This document shows positions 16,273-24,340 of a DNA stretch of 64,000 bases, in pieces. The stretch spans positions 62,001-126,000 of the forward strand of contig JANRJV010000013.1 of the NCBI GenBank assembly GCA_033763795.1, read 5' to 3'. The position numbers and the translations under genes are program-made. The notes beneath the pieces are model-generated. The model made no database searches, was not told the origin of the DNA, and saw nothing but the letters and a program-made list of their open reading frames with translations. The stretch's first letter is position 1; each line of letters begins with the position of its first letter. Source of the DNA: JAEUIV01 sp033763795. Lineage in GTDB: Bacteria; Planctomycetota; Phycisphaerae; Phycisphaerales; UBA1924.

Positions 16273-17268
16273 GTGACCGCGATGACGACCGCCGACGACG
16301 CTCTTTCTCGTCTTGAGATCCGGCCCCAGGGGGCGGGTGTGACGCTGGAGGAGGCGCGGCGGTATGTGCGGGGGCTGACGACGGGGCACTACGAGAACTT
16401 CAGCGTGCTGTCGCGGCTGGTGCCGGCGGACCTGCGGGACGACTTCGCGGCGGTGTACGCGTACTGCCGGTGGTCGGACGACCTGGCGGACGAGACGGGG
16501 GCGGACGAGTCGGCGCGGGCGCGATCGCTGGAGCTTCTGAGCGAGTGGCGGCGGCAACTGCGGAGGTGCTTCGCGTTTGCGCGGGGGGAGAGCGACGAGC
16601 GGCCGCGGCATGCGGTGTATGTAACGCTGGCGGAGACGGTGCGGCGGCGGGGCCTGCTGGAGGAGCCTTTCCAGCATCTGTTGGACGCGTTCGAGCAGGA
16701 TCAGCGGGTGCGGCGGTACGAGACGTGGGAGCAGGTCGTCGGGTACTGCACGCGGAGCGCGGACCCGGTGGGTCGGATCATCCTGATGCTGGACGGCCGG
16801 GACATCGCCTCGGGCGGGTCGGCGGAGCTTGTGCGGATGTCGGACGCGACGTGCACGGCTTTGCAACTGACGAACTTCTGGCAGGACGTGCGGCGTGATC
16901 TCCTGGAGCGCGACCGGGTGTACATCCCGGCGGCGGAGACGGGGCTGACGGGCGAGATGCTCCGGGAGTGGTCGGTGCGTGGGGAGGATCCGGCGGCGCG
17001 GGTGCCGTTCATCCGGGCGGTGCGGCCGCTGGTGGAGCGGACGCGCGAGCTTTTCCGGGTCGGGCGGCCGCTGCCGCGTGCGCTGGGGAGCCGGCTGTCG
17101 CCGGTCGTGTGGCTGTTTGGCGCGGGGGGCGAGAGCGTCCTGGACGGTGTGGAGGGGATCGGCTGCGCGACGCTGTGGGAGCGGCCCCGGCTGGGGAAGG
17201 GTCGGAAGGCGGCGCTGGTCGTGCAGGCGGGTATTCTGCACGTGACGGGGTTGCTCCGGAGCCGTTGA
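16273..17268 (+). CDS. hpnC: Hydroxysqualene synthase-type prenyltransferase HpnC
   Basis: HpnC converts presqualene diphosphate to hydroxysqualene in the three-step bacterial squalene route. The 331-residue protein has squalene/phytoene synthase motifs: HYENFSVLSRLVP near residue 37, the first aspartate-rich site (YCRWSDDLADETG), and the second (NFWQDVRRDLLERDRVYIP). The GHYENF start and the paired hpnD/hpnE identify it as HpnC rather than a plain phytoene synthase. The listed start is GTG at 16273; an in-frame ATG at 16282 is an alternative. It is followed after 11 bases by hpnD. Confidence 0.9.
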   Translation: MTAMTTADDALSRLEIRPQGAGVTLEEARRYVRGLTTGHYENFSVLSRLVPADLRDDFAAVYAYCRWSDDLADETGADESARARSLELLSEWRRQLRRCFAFARGESDERPRHAVYVTLAETVRRRGLLEEPFQHLLDAFEQDQRVRRYETWEQVVGYCTRSADPVGRIILMLDGRDIASGGSAELVRMSDATCTALQLTNFWQDVRRDLLERDRVYIPAAETGLTGEMLREWSVRGEDPAARVPFIRAVRPLVERTRELFRVGRPLPRALGSRLSPVVWLFGAGGESVLDGVEGIGCATLWERPRLGKGRKAALVVQAGILHVTGLLRSR

Positions 17269-17279
17269 GAAGCCGCACA

Positions 17280-18284
17280 GTGTCCGAACCCGCGGGTGCC
17301 TGTTCTCGATCGATCGCTGAGGCCTACGCGCAGTGCGCGGAGGTGGTTCGCCGCCGCGCGCGGAATTTCTATTACGGTCTGAGGCTGACCCCCGAGCCCA
17401 AGCGGTCTGCGATCTATTCGGTGTACGCGTGGATGCGGCGGGCGGATGACGAGGCGGACGCGGCGGGGGATCCGGCGCACAAGCGGGAGCGGCTGGCGGA
17501 GTTCCGCGCGTGCACGGAGCGGATGATCGCGGGCGAGGACCTGGGCGAGGCTGAGGGGGAGTTCGTGTGGGTGGCGTTCCGGGAGACGGTGCGGCGGCAC
17601 GGGATCGATCCGCGGGATCTTCGGGACATGCTGGACGGCCTGGACGCGGACCTCCGGCACGAGCTGCGCGCGGCGGCGGCGCCGGGGGGCAAGCCCGTCC
17701 TGATCTGCGAGACGCGCGAGGAGCTGCGGCAGTACTGCTACCGGGTGGCGTCGACGGTGGGCCTGGTGTGCGTGCAGATCTGGGGTCTGCGGGATGAGTC
17801 GGAGCGTGCGGCGGCGCGGGAGCTGGCGATCCGGCGGGGCACGGCGTTCCAGCTGACGAACATCCTGCGCGACTTTGCGCAGGACTACGACGAGCGTCGG
17901 GTGTATCTGCCGGCGGCGGACCTGGCGGCGGCGGGCGTGAGCGCGGACGACCTTCGGCGATGGAGCGACGACGAGCGGTGCCGACCGGTGGCGGCGTCGA
18001 TCGCGGCGTGGGCGCGCGGGGAGTATGAGGCGTCGGCGCCGCTGGACCTGATGATCGATCCGGCGTGCTTCGCGGCGATCCGGACGATGACGCGCATCTA
18101 TTCGGGGCTGCTATCGGTGATCGAGCGGGAGCCCTCGCGGATCGCGGGGGCCCGGCGGATCCGTCTGCAGTCGGCGCACAAGGCTGGGATCGCGCTGCGT
18201 GCGTGCGCGCGGGCGTGGGTGAACGCGCACGTGCCGGCGACGTCGCCGCTGTATGCGGTGCTGATGACCGCGAGCCGAAGGTGA
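17280..18284 (+). CDS. hpnD: Presqualene diphosphate synthase HpnD
   Basis: HpnD condenses two farnesyl diphosphates to presqualene diphosphate. The 334-residue protein starts at a GTG that fits an 11-base gap after hpnC. It shows RARNFYYGLRLTPEPKRSAIYSVYAWMRRADDEAD (first Asp-rich site within it), the RQYCYRVASTVGLVC helix, and the second site NILRDFAQDYDERRVYLP. The FYYGLRLLP-like opening separates HpnD from HpnC. The stop TGA overlaps or closely precedes the hpnE start, so the three genes are an operon, probably translationally coupled. Confidence 0.9.
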   Translation: MSEPAGACSRSIAEAYAQCAEVVRRRARNFYYGLRLTPEPKRSAIYSVYAWMRRADDEADAAGDPAHKRERLAEFRACTERMIAGEDLGEAEGEFVWVAFRETVRRHGIDPRDLRDMLDGLDADLRHELRAAAAPGGKPVLICETREELRQYCYRVASTVGLVCVQIWGLRDESERAAARELAIRRGTAFQLTNILRDFAQDYDERRVYLPAADLAAAGVSADDLRRWSDDERCRPVAASIAAWARGEYEASAPLDLMIDPACFAAIRTMTRIYSGLLSVIEREPSRIAGARRIRLQSAHKAGIALRACARAWVNAHVPATSPLYAVLMTASRR

Positions 18285-18295
18285 GGGCGGCGGCG

Positions 18296-19666
18296 ATGTC
18301 GCGGGATATGAGCGTGATCGTGGTGGGGGGCGGCGTCGCGGGGATCGCGGCGGCGCTGGTGCTCGCGGAGGCGGGCGCGCGGGTGACGCTGCTGGAGACG
18401 CGGAAGAAGCTGGGGGGGCGGGCGACGAGCTTCGAGGACGTGCGCACGGGGCTGGTGATCGACAACTGCCAGCACGTGTCGCTGGGGTGCTGCACGAACT
18501 ACCTGGACTTCTGCCGGCGGCTGGGGGTGGCGGAGAAGATCCGGTGGCTGCGCGAGATCTACTGGGTGGAAGCGGGGGGGCGGACGAGCGTGATGCGGCC
18601 CGGGGCCCTGCCGGCGCCGGGACATTTCTCGGCGTCGTTCCTGGCGGCGTCGTTCCTGACGGCGGCGGAGAAGCTCGCGGTCGGCGTGGCGATGAACGCG
18701 GCGCTGGTGGCGCGGCGTGAGGAGTGGAAGGGGCGGACCTTCGGGGAATGGCTCGCGGCCCACCGGCAGCCGGCGGGGGCGGTGGAGAAGTTCTGGTGTC
18801 CGGTGGTGGTGAGCGCGTGCAATCTGGAGCCGGCGCGGGTGAGCGCGGCGTCGGCGCTGCACGTGTTTCAGGAGGGGTTCCTGGCGCACAAGGACGCGGC
18901 GGCGATGGGTGTGTCGAGCGTGCCGCTGGTCGAGCTGTACGACCCGGCGGAGCGGGCTGTGGAGGCGTCGGGCGGCTGCGTGCGGCTTGGGGCGAGCGTG
19001 GCACGGATCGGCGAGCGTGACGTGACGCTCGGGTCGGGCGAGCGGCTGGAGGCGGACGCGGTGATCTGCGCGGTGCCGCCGGAGCGGGCGGCGCGGATGG
19101 TGGACGCGGAGGTGCGGGCGCGGGACGCGCGGTTCGAGGCGATGAGCCGGGTGGAGCACAGCCCGATTCTCGGAGTGCATCTGCGGTTTGACCGCGCGGT
19201 GCTGCCTTTCCACAGCGCGGTGCTGGTGGCGCGGCCCACGCAGTGGGTGTTCCGCAAGGACGGGGCGGGCGAGCAGGTGCACGCGGTGATCAGCGGGGCG
19301 GAAGAGTGGATGGGGCTCGACGAGACGGAGATCACGCGGCGCGTGATGGATGACATCGGGGCGTGCTTCCCGGGGGCGGAGGGTGCGCGGGTTCTGTCGT
19401 CGCGGCCGGTGAAGGAGAAGCTGGCGACGTTCGCGCCGACGCCCGCGGTTGAGGCGCTGCGGCCCACGACTCGGGGCGCGTCGGCGGTGATCCTGGCGGG
19501 TGATTTCGTGCAGACGGGTTGGCCCGCGACGATGGAGGGGGCGGCGCGGAGCGGGTATATGGCGGCGGCGGCGGCGCTTGGGATGGATGAGCGTGCGTTC
19601 GTGCGGCCCTCGCTGAGGCCCGGGGTGCTGGTGCGTTCGCTGGCGCCGCACCTGGCGCGGGCGTGA
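18296..19666 (+). CDS. hpnE: Hydroxysqualene dehydroxylase HpnE (FAD-dependent)
   Basis: HpnE removes the hydroxyl of hydroxysqualene to give squalene. The 456-residue protein has an N-terminal dinucleotide-binding motif (VIVVGGGVAGIAAALVLAEAG) and the LLETRKKLGGRATSF segment of the amine-oxidase/phytoene-desaturase superfamily. It also has WCPVVVSACNLEP, and a C-terminal FAD segment (VILAGDFVQTGWPATMEGAARSG). ATG 18296 is used; a GTG at 18281 overlapping the hpnD stop codon, and an ATG at 18308, are also in frame. It is the last gene of hpnCDE and runs toward the rpmI-rplT operon. Confidence 0.88.
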   Translation: MSRDMSVIVVGGGVAGIAAALVLAEAGARVTLLETRKKLGGRATSFEDVRTGLVIDNCQHVSLGCCTNYLDFCRRLGVAEKIRWLREIYWVEAGGRTSVMRPGALPAPGHFSASFLAASFLTAAEKLAVGVAMNAALVARREEWKGRTFGEWLAAHRQPAGAVEKFWCPVVVSACNLEPARVSAASALHVFQEGFLAHKDAAAMGVSSVPLVELYDPAERAVEASGGCVRLGASVARIGERDVTLGSGERLEADAVICAVPPERAARMVDAEVRARDARFEAMSRVEHSPILGVHLRFDRAVLPFHSAVLVARPTQWVFRKDGAGEQVHAVISGAEEWMGLDETEITRRVMDDIGACFPGAEGARVLSSRPVKEKLATFAPTPAVEALRPTTRGASAVILAGDFVQTGWPATMEGAARSGYMAAAAALGMDERAFVRPSLRPGVLVRSLAPHLARA

Positions 19667-19677
19667 GCGCGGGGCGG

Positions 19678-19712
19678 AAAACAAACGAGCCCCGATGAGG
19701 ATCGGGGCTCGT
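19678..19712 (-). terminator. Rho-independent terminator of the rpmI-rplT operon
   Basis: A perfect 12-bp stem (19685-19696 with 19701-19712, ACGAGCCCCGAT / ATCGGGGCTCGT) with a 4-base loop is followed on the minus strand by TTTGTTTT. It lies 39 bases after the rplT stop. The plus side lacks a T run, so it serves rplT mainly. Confidence 0.9.
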
Positions 19713-19750
19713 GGGTGTGATCTTGAGATGCGCGTGGATGAGAGGCGTGA

Positions 19751-20125
19751 TCAGCCGCGGGCCGGGACGGCGGAGGTGGCCTTGACGGCGGACTTGACGA
19801 GTGTGTCGAAGGTTGCGGGGTCTTCGATGGCGACCTGGCTGAGCATTTTGCGGTTGAGCATGATGCCGGCCATTTTGAGCCCGTTCATGAAAAGGGAGTA
19901 GCGCGTGCCGCGCATCCGGCAGGCGGCGGTGATGCGGGTGATCCAGAGTCGGCGCATGTCGCGCTTGCGTTGGCGGCGGTCGCGCCAGGCGTACTGTCCG
20001 GCCTTGATGAGCGCGACCTTGGCCTGCTGCGGGTGGCGGCTCTTTGTGCCGAAGTAGCCGCGGGCCTCGCGGAGAAGCCTCTTGTGCTTGCGCTTGCGTG
20101 CGGAACCGATGCGAACACGGGGCAT
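19751..20125 (-). CDS. rplT: 50S ribosomal protein L20
   Basis: L20 binds 23S rRNA early in large-subunit assembly. The 124-residue sequence has the conserved start MPRVRIGSARKRKHKRLLREARGYFG-type region with RHPQQAKVALIKAGQYAWRDRRQRKRDMR, then WITRITAACRMRGTRYSLFMNGLKMAGI and a normal C-terminal part. Length and order are typical. It follows rpmI after 97 bases and ends at a clear terminator. No infC is seen upstream of the pair in this window. Confidence 0.97.
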   Translation of the reverse strand: MPRVRIGSARKRKHKRLLREARGYFGTKSRHPQQAKVALIKAGQYAWRDRRQRKRDMRRLWITRITAACRMRGTRYSLFMNGLKMAGIMLNRKMLSQVAIEDPATFDTLVKSAVKATSAVPARG

Positions 20126-20222
20126 GGAACCAACTCCTCAGCTTTGCTTCGGCCTGACGGGGGGGCTCATGCCCGCTTGGATCCCGGCAGACAGGGTGTG
20201 TGAACGGTGGGAGAGAGGGGAC

Positions 20223-20525
20223 TCAGGCGGCGGTCTTCGCGGCGGCGCGGGCGGCTTCGCGCATGGCGCGTCGCTGAGCCGGTGAGGGGCTGCGCTTGAT
20301 GGCGGAGCGGGGCTGATCGCGCCCACGGAGCCTCATAAAGAGCAGCTTGGAGAGGCGCTTGGCGTCGGGGGTGCTGGCGAGGCTGCCGCCGCGGAGGCGG
20401 AGCTTTCGCTTGGGGCTCTTGGCGGAGCGGAGGTGCTTGTAGCCGGCCTTGTTGTGGTTGACCTTGCCGGTCTTGCTGATGCGGATCCGCTTCAGAAGTG
20501 CTTTGTGAGTTTTGACCTTTGGCAT
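20223..20525 (-). CDS. rpmI: 50S ribosomal protein L35, with C-terminal extension
   Basis: L35 is a small large-subunit protein. The first 65 residues match the family (MPKVKTHKALLKRIRISKTGKV, HLRSAKSPKRKLRLRG, RLSKLL). The protein is 100 residues long against about 65 usual, because of a basic, alanine-rich tail (SAIKRSPSPAQRRAMREAARAAAKTAA region). It is the first gene of the rpmI-rplT operon, with a recognisable promoter and a leader hairpin upstream. Confidence 0.95.
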   Translation of the reverse strand: MPKVKTHKALLKRIRISKTGKVNHNKAGYKHLRSAKSPKRKLRLRGGSLASTPDAKRLSKLLFMRLRGRDQPRSAIKRSPSPAQRRAMREAARAAAKTAA

Positions 20526-20560
20526 GGCGATCTCGCGGGAAGCGGAGCGAATGATGTCGT

Positions 20561-20586
20561 GCGCTCGCGGGACGTCCCGGGAGCGC
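20561..20586 (-). promoter_or_regulatory. Inverted repeat in the rpmI leader
   Basis: Arms of 12 bases (20561-20572 and 20575-20586; GCGCTCGCGGGA / TCCCGGGAGCGC) pair with one mismatch around two bases. The repeat lies between the proposed promoter and the rpmI start. L20 or other leader-based autoregulation is known for such operons in other bacteria; whether this hairpin does that is not shown by the sequence. Confidence 0.5.
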
Positions 20587-20603
20587 GAGAAGTCGAGTCG
20601 GTG

Positions 20604-20632
20604 AGTGTACGGGGCGCGTCGCGGGTTGGCAA
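20604..20632 (-). promoter_or_regulatory. Sigma-70-type promoter of rpmI-rplT
   Basis: On the minus strand TTGCCA (20627-20632), 17 bases, then TACACT (20604-20609) match the -35/-10 consensus at 5/6 and 4/6 positions. This would start a leader of about 70 bases before rpmI. Confidence 0.65.
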
Positions 20633-20645
20633 CCGGCGCGGGCGG

Positions 20646-21932
20646 TCAGGGGCCGACGAATGCGTCGGAATCCGTGGTGGGGGTTTCGCGGCCGGTGAGT
20701 GAGCGGGAGGGGTTCGGGATCAGTGAGGGGAGCCACATGTTGTCGCCCGATTCGAGGACGGGCTGGGTGTAGAAGACGACGGAGCCGTCGGCGAAGAGGA
20801 CGTTCTGGCCCTGACCGGCGTGGTTGTGGGAGGAGGCGAGGGGGTTGAAGGCCTCGCCGCGGCGGGCGCGCTCGATGATGGGGGAGCGGTCGGTGAGGAC
20901 GACGGTTCGGCCGAGCTGGGCCCAGCCGGGGCGGCCCGGGGTGGGGAGCTGGTAGCTGAAGGAGATTTCTTCGGGGCGTCGCCAGTCGGTGGCTGAGAAG
21001 TCGGTGCGGAGGACGGGCGCGTGCTGATTGCCGGGGCAGGCGAGGGCGCCGATGGGGGTGTAGCCGCCGCTGACGAGGAGGTAGAGGTTTGCTGAGTGTG
21101 AGCGGGGGGCGTTGCCGACGTCCCACCATGTGCCGCCCAGGAAGGAGGCGGCCTGCTGGGGGAGGGCGCCGCGGTGATCGGCGGCGTACATCGCGAAGCC
21201 GGCGGCGGTGCGGCCCAGGTTGGCGGCGCACATGGTGCGGCGCGCGTCGTCGCTGGCGTGGTTGAACATGGGGCTGAGGAGCGATGTGCCGACGAGAAGG
21301 ACGGCGGCGATGGCGCCGAGGTCGGCGACGCGCCAGCCGGGGCGCGGGGCGGCGGACTCGCCGCGGACGGGGGAGAGGAGGAAGCGGCGGCGGGCATGCT
21401 CGCTGGCGCTATCGATCTTGGCGAGCGTGGCGTCGATGAGCCGGGCGCAGTCGGCGGGGGCGGAGTCGGGGTCGCGGGCGTCGAGCAGGCTCAGGAGAGC
21501 GGCGACGCGGGAGTGTGCGGGGCCCGAGGGCGGGGCGAGGTCGGGGCTGGAGAAGTGGGCGTCGACTTCGAGGGCCGAGGTTTCGGCGAGGGCGTCGGGG
21601 CTGCGGGGTCGGCCTATGCGGCCGGCGAGGTCCTGCTCGCGAGCGCGGAGGACGCGGGCCATGGTGACGTCTACGAGGAGCGAGCGGGAGGGGCCGGCGA
21701 CGGGTCCGTTGTCCTCCAGGAGGTGCATGCCGCCCGGGAGGGGCGCATCGAGGAGCGCGAGGAGCGATTCGATGGCGCGTTCTTCACGCGTGAGGGGGGA
21801 GGCGGGGAGCGGCGGGCCGTTGGCCTCGGCGGCGCGGCGGGCGATGAGGCGGTCGAGGGCGTCTCCGGCGAGGGTGGAGGCGAAGCCCTGCGAGTGGAGT
21901 TCGTTCGGGAGGTCGGAGGGCGGGGTGGTCAT
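20646..21932 (-). CDS. Membrane protein partner of the ECF sigma factor (possible anti-sigma factor) with DUF1559-like outer domain
   Basis: A 428-residue protein coded 23 bases after the sigma-factor gene and in the same direction, the usual place for an anti-sigma factor. The N-terminal 200 residues are soluble and Ala/Leu-rich. One membrane helix follows (LGAIAAVLLVGTSLLSPMF, about residues 205-225). The outer part has features of prepilin-like DUF1559 proteins: CAANLGRTAAGFAMYAADHRGALP, a GGYTPIGALACPGNQH segment, and the family's closing NVLFADGSVVFY. No zinc-binding HxxxCxxC of ZAS anti-sigmas is seen. Sigma-binding function is inferred from position only. Confidence 0.6.
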   Translation of the reverse strand: MTTPPSDLPNELHSQGFASTLAGDALDRLIARRAAEANGPPLPASPLTREERAIESLLALLDAPLPGGMHLLEDNGPVAGPSRSLLVDVTMARVLRAREQDLAGRIGRPRSPDALAETSALEVDAHFSSPDLAPPSGPAHSRVAALLSLLDARDPDSAPADCARLIDATLAKIDSASEHARRRFLLSPVRGESAAPRPGWRVADLGAIAAVLLVGTSLLSPMFNHASDDARRTMCAANLGRTAAGFAMYAADHRGALPQQAASFLGGTWWDVGNAPRSHSANLYLLVSGGYTPIGALACPGNQHAPVLRTDFSATDWRRPEEISFSYQLPTPGRPGWAQLGRTVVLTDRSPIIERARRGEAFNPLASSHNHAGQGQNVLFADGSVVFYTQPVLESGDNMWLPSLIPNPSRSLTGRETPTTDSDAFVGP

Positions 21933-21955
21933 GCGGCAGTTGTGCTACGCGGGGG

Positions 21956-22600
21956 TCAGGTCCCGGGTTCGCGCGCGGCCTTGGTCCGGGAATCGGACTT
22001 TTCGGCGCGGGTCTGGGCCTCCCATGCCTTGGCGAAGGAGGCGACGGCGGCGTGGAGGCGGGATTTGACGGTGCCGACGGGGATGGAGAGCTGCTCGGCG
22101 ATCTGCTGGTAGCTCATTCTCTGGAAGTAGGCGAGGAGCAGGATCTCGCGCATGCGTGGGGGCATGGCGTCGACGGCGCTCTGGACGAGTCGGGACTGCT
22201 CGCGCTCTTCGAGCGGGAGGTCGGGTCCTGGCAGGTTGATGGCCATGAGGTCGACGAGCGCGTCGCCTTCGTCGCCCGAGGCTGAGGAGGCGCGCGCGGA
22301 GAGGGAGATGGCGGAGCGGCGCTGGATCTTGCGGAGGGCGTCGCGGGCCTTGTTGGCGGCGATGGTGAAGAGCCAGGGCTTGAAGGAGCGCGTGCGATCG
22401 AAGGATTCGAGCGACTGATGGACCTGCAGGAAGGCGTCCTGGAAGGCGTCCTCGGCGGTCTGGCGGTTGCCCGTGAGACGGAAGAGGAAGCGGAGGAGCG
22501 AATCGTGGTGGCGCTCGATGAGGAGTCGGAACGCGCCGACATCACCGTCGAGGTAATCCTCGACGAGTTCCTCGTCCGTTCTGTGGAGCGTGTCCGCCAT
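21956..22600 (-). CDS. ECF-family RNA polymerase sigma factor
   Basis: A 214-residue sigma-70-family factor with only regions 2 and 4. Region 2 includes LLIERHHDSLLRFLFRLTGNRQTAEDAFQDAFLQVHQSLESF and the DNA-melting FKPWLFTIAANKARDALRK. Region 4 is at the end (MPPRMREILLLAYFQRMSYQQIAEQLSIPVGTVKSRLHAAV). ATG 22600 begins the typical N-terminus; the longer open frame is antisense noise. It is followed by the membrane protein above, probably one operon controlled by that partner. The target promoters are unknown. Confidence 0.9.
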   Translation of the reverse strand: MADTLHRTDEELVEDYLDGDVGAFRLLIERHHDSLLRFLFRLTGNRQTAEDAFQDAFLQVHQSLESFDRTRSFKPWLFTIAANKARDALRKIQRRSAISLSARASSASGDEGDALVDLMAINLPGPDLPLEEREQSRLVQSAVDAMPPRMREILLLAYFQRMSYQQIAEQLSIPVGTVKSRLHAAVASFAKAWEAQTRAEKSDSRTKAAREPGT

Positions 22601-22743
22601 CGTGCGGTGGCCGCGGGACCGTGGAGATCGTACGCGCGGAGTACGCGGGAGGGTCGGGCGGGGTTCGCGGGCGGCGGTTGAGGGGTAGGCGGCCGGGGCG
22701 GGCGCGCGTCCCTCCGGCGGGGGAGGGAGCGGGGTCGGCGGGG

Positions 22744-24186
22744 TTATGCGGTTGGGTCGGGCGCGGAGGCGGGTGCGGCGGGGAGGCGGTGCTCGCGGAG
22801 GATGCTCTCGACGGCAGAGAAGAGCTGGGCGGCGCGGGTCTGCCACGTGTGACTGGACCGGACACGTTCGACGGCGGCGCGGGAGATGGCCTGCGCGCGG
22901 GGGGGGTCGGCGAGGAGGGAGGCGAGCTTTTCGGCCGCTTCGTCGGGCGTGCGGAAAGTGAGGATCTCGCGGCCTTCGGTGAAGAGCTGATCGATGCCGG
23001 CGCGCCAGCGCTGCAGGGGGACGCAGCCCGAGGCGGCGATCTCGAGGACCTTGGGGTTCAGGCCCACGTCGTCCTGATAGCGCATGACGTTGAGCGCGGC
23101 GTGGGAGGTGCTGTAGTAGAGGCTGAGCTCGTGGTAGCCGACGTCGCCCAGCGAGTCGCCTCGGATGTCCCAGCCCTGTCGGGCGGCGGCGGCCTGGCCG
23201 TTGCCGATGGTCACGCACTTGAAGCGGCGGGAGAGCCACGCGGCGGTGAAGGCGCGTTGCCAGGAGTCGATCTGGCGGAGGCCGGCGGTGAGGGCGGCCC
23301 AGAGCGGTGCGGAGCGGGGGCTCTGGGTGAGCGCGGCGATGAGCGAATCGGGCGAGCCGGCGGCGACGCGGGCGGCGTCGAACTTTTCGAGCATGGGGCG
23401 GTCGGGATCGCGCATCTGCTCGGCGAGGAGCGCATCGGCGAGCGCTTCGCCGGGCGGTCCTTTGCCCTCGTCGGAGGCGCGGAGCGCTTCGAGGACCGCG
23501 GAGCGTGCGGTCCAGGCCTGCTCGGCGCGGATGCCCGCGATGTCGGGGTTTGGGCGCTCGACCTCGGCGAGCATGCGGGCGGTGGGGGGCGCGTCGCCCG
23601 GGCCCGTGTTGATGGCGAGGTCGTACATCTTGCGGGGGACCGGCCAGGGTCGGAAGGTGGCTTCGTCCACACCGTAGGGCTGGGCGATGACGGAGGAGAA
23701 GTTGAGGATACGGCGCATCTCGGCGGCGGTGCCCTCGTTGTTGACGACGTGGATGTGTCCGGGCCAGGTCATGACAGAGCGGTCGAACATGCCGACGCTG
23801 CGCCCCTGCGAGGCCCAGAAGGGAGCGTCGAGCCACCAGTGGATCATGGGGATGCCCAGCATCTGGAGGAAGCTGCGCATCTGTCCTGTTTCCCTGATGC
23901 GGACCCAGGGGAGGATGTGGAGGGGGTCGTTCCATAGGCCGGCGAGGACGTCGCAGCGGCGTGCGCGGAAGGTGTGCTCGACGGCGCGTGCGTAGGAGCT
24001 CTGGTGGCGGAGGGTGCGCTCGTCCGGCTTGCCGGCGGAGGCCTTGGAGAGGGAGATGTGGGCGGCGACGAACTGGGTGACGTCTTCGAAGAGGACTTCG
24101 TGGCCGGCGAGCTGGGCGCCGCGGAGCAGCTCTGAGAACTGGCTGCGCGAGTTCGTGCCTGGGGGGACGAGGGCGAGGATCCGCAT
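22744..24186 (-). CDS. CgeB-like glycosyltransferase family protein
   Basis: A 480-residue cytosolic protein with two Rossmann-like halves, as in GT-B glycosyltransferases of the CgeB/DUF3880 type. The first half opens with MRILALVPPGTNSRSQFSELLRGAQLAGHEV and has IPMIHWWLDAPFW and VVNNEGTAAEM. The C-terminal half has YYSTSHAALNVMRYQDDVGLNPKVLEIAASGCVPL, the donor-binding style motif of the family, and a closing helical stretch. Residues about 200-320 are a helical insertion. The donor and acceptor are unknown. It is divergent from hpnH. Confidence 0.75.
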   Translation of the reverse strand: MRILALVPPGTNSRSQFSELLRGAQLAGHEVLFEDVTQFVAAHISLSKASAGKPDERTLRHQSSYARAVEHTFRARRCDVLAGLWNDPLHILPWVRIRETGQMRSFLQMLGIPMIHWWLDAPFWASQGRSVGMFDRSVMTWPGHIHVVNNEGTAAEMRRILNFSSVIAQPYGVDEATFRPWPVPRKMYDLAINTGPGDAPPTARMLAEVERPNPDIAGIRAEQAWTARSAVLEALRASDEGKGPPGEALADALLAEQMRDPDRPMLEKFDAARVAAGSPDSLIAALTQSPRSAPLWAALTAGLRQIDSWQRAFTAAWLSRRFKCVTIGNGQAAAARQGWDIRGDSLGDVGYHELSLYYSTSHAALNVMRYQDDVGLNPKVLEIAASGCVPLQRWRAGIDQLFTEGREILTFRTPDEAAEKLASLLADPPRAQAISRAAVERVRSSHTWQTRAAQLFSAVESILREHRLPAAPASAPDPTA

Positions 24187-24340
24187 ACGGGCGACTCTAC
24201 CGGGGCTACCGGGGGGCCTTCGGCGGTCCGGGCGGAGCGCGACGGGGGCGTGGCGGGTCGGGATTGTGGAGGAGTCGGAGGGGCTGGCTGCGACTGATTC
24301 GCGGCGAGCGGTTAGTATGCACCCGACTTACGGAGGACCG

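Noticed and set aside
16165..18495. 1122-residue leftward frame that contains ispH at its end
   Set aside because: Only the last 345 residues are IspH; the rest is Pro/Arg/Ala-rich antisense of hpnC-hpnE.
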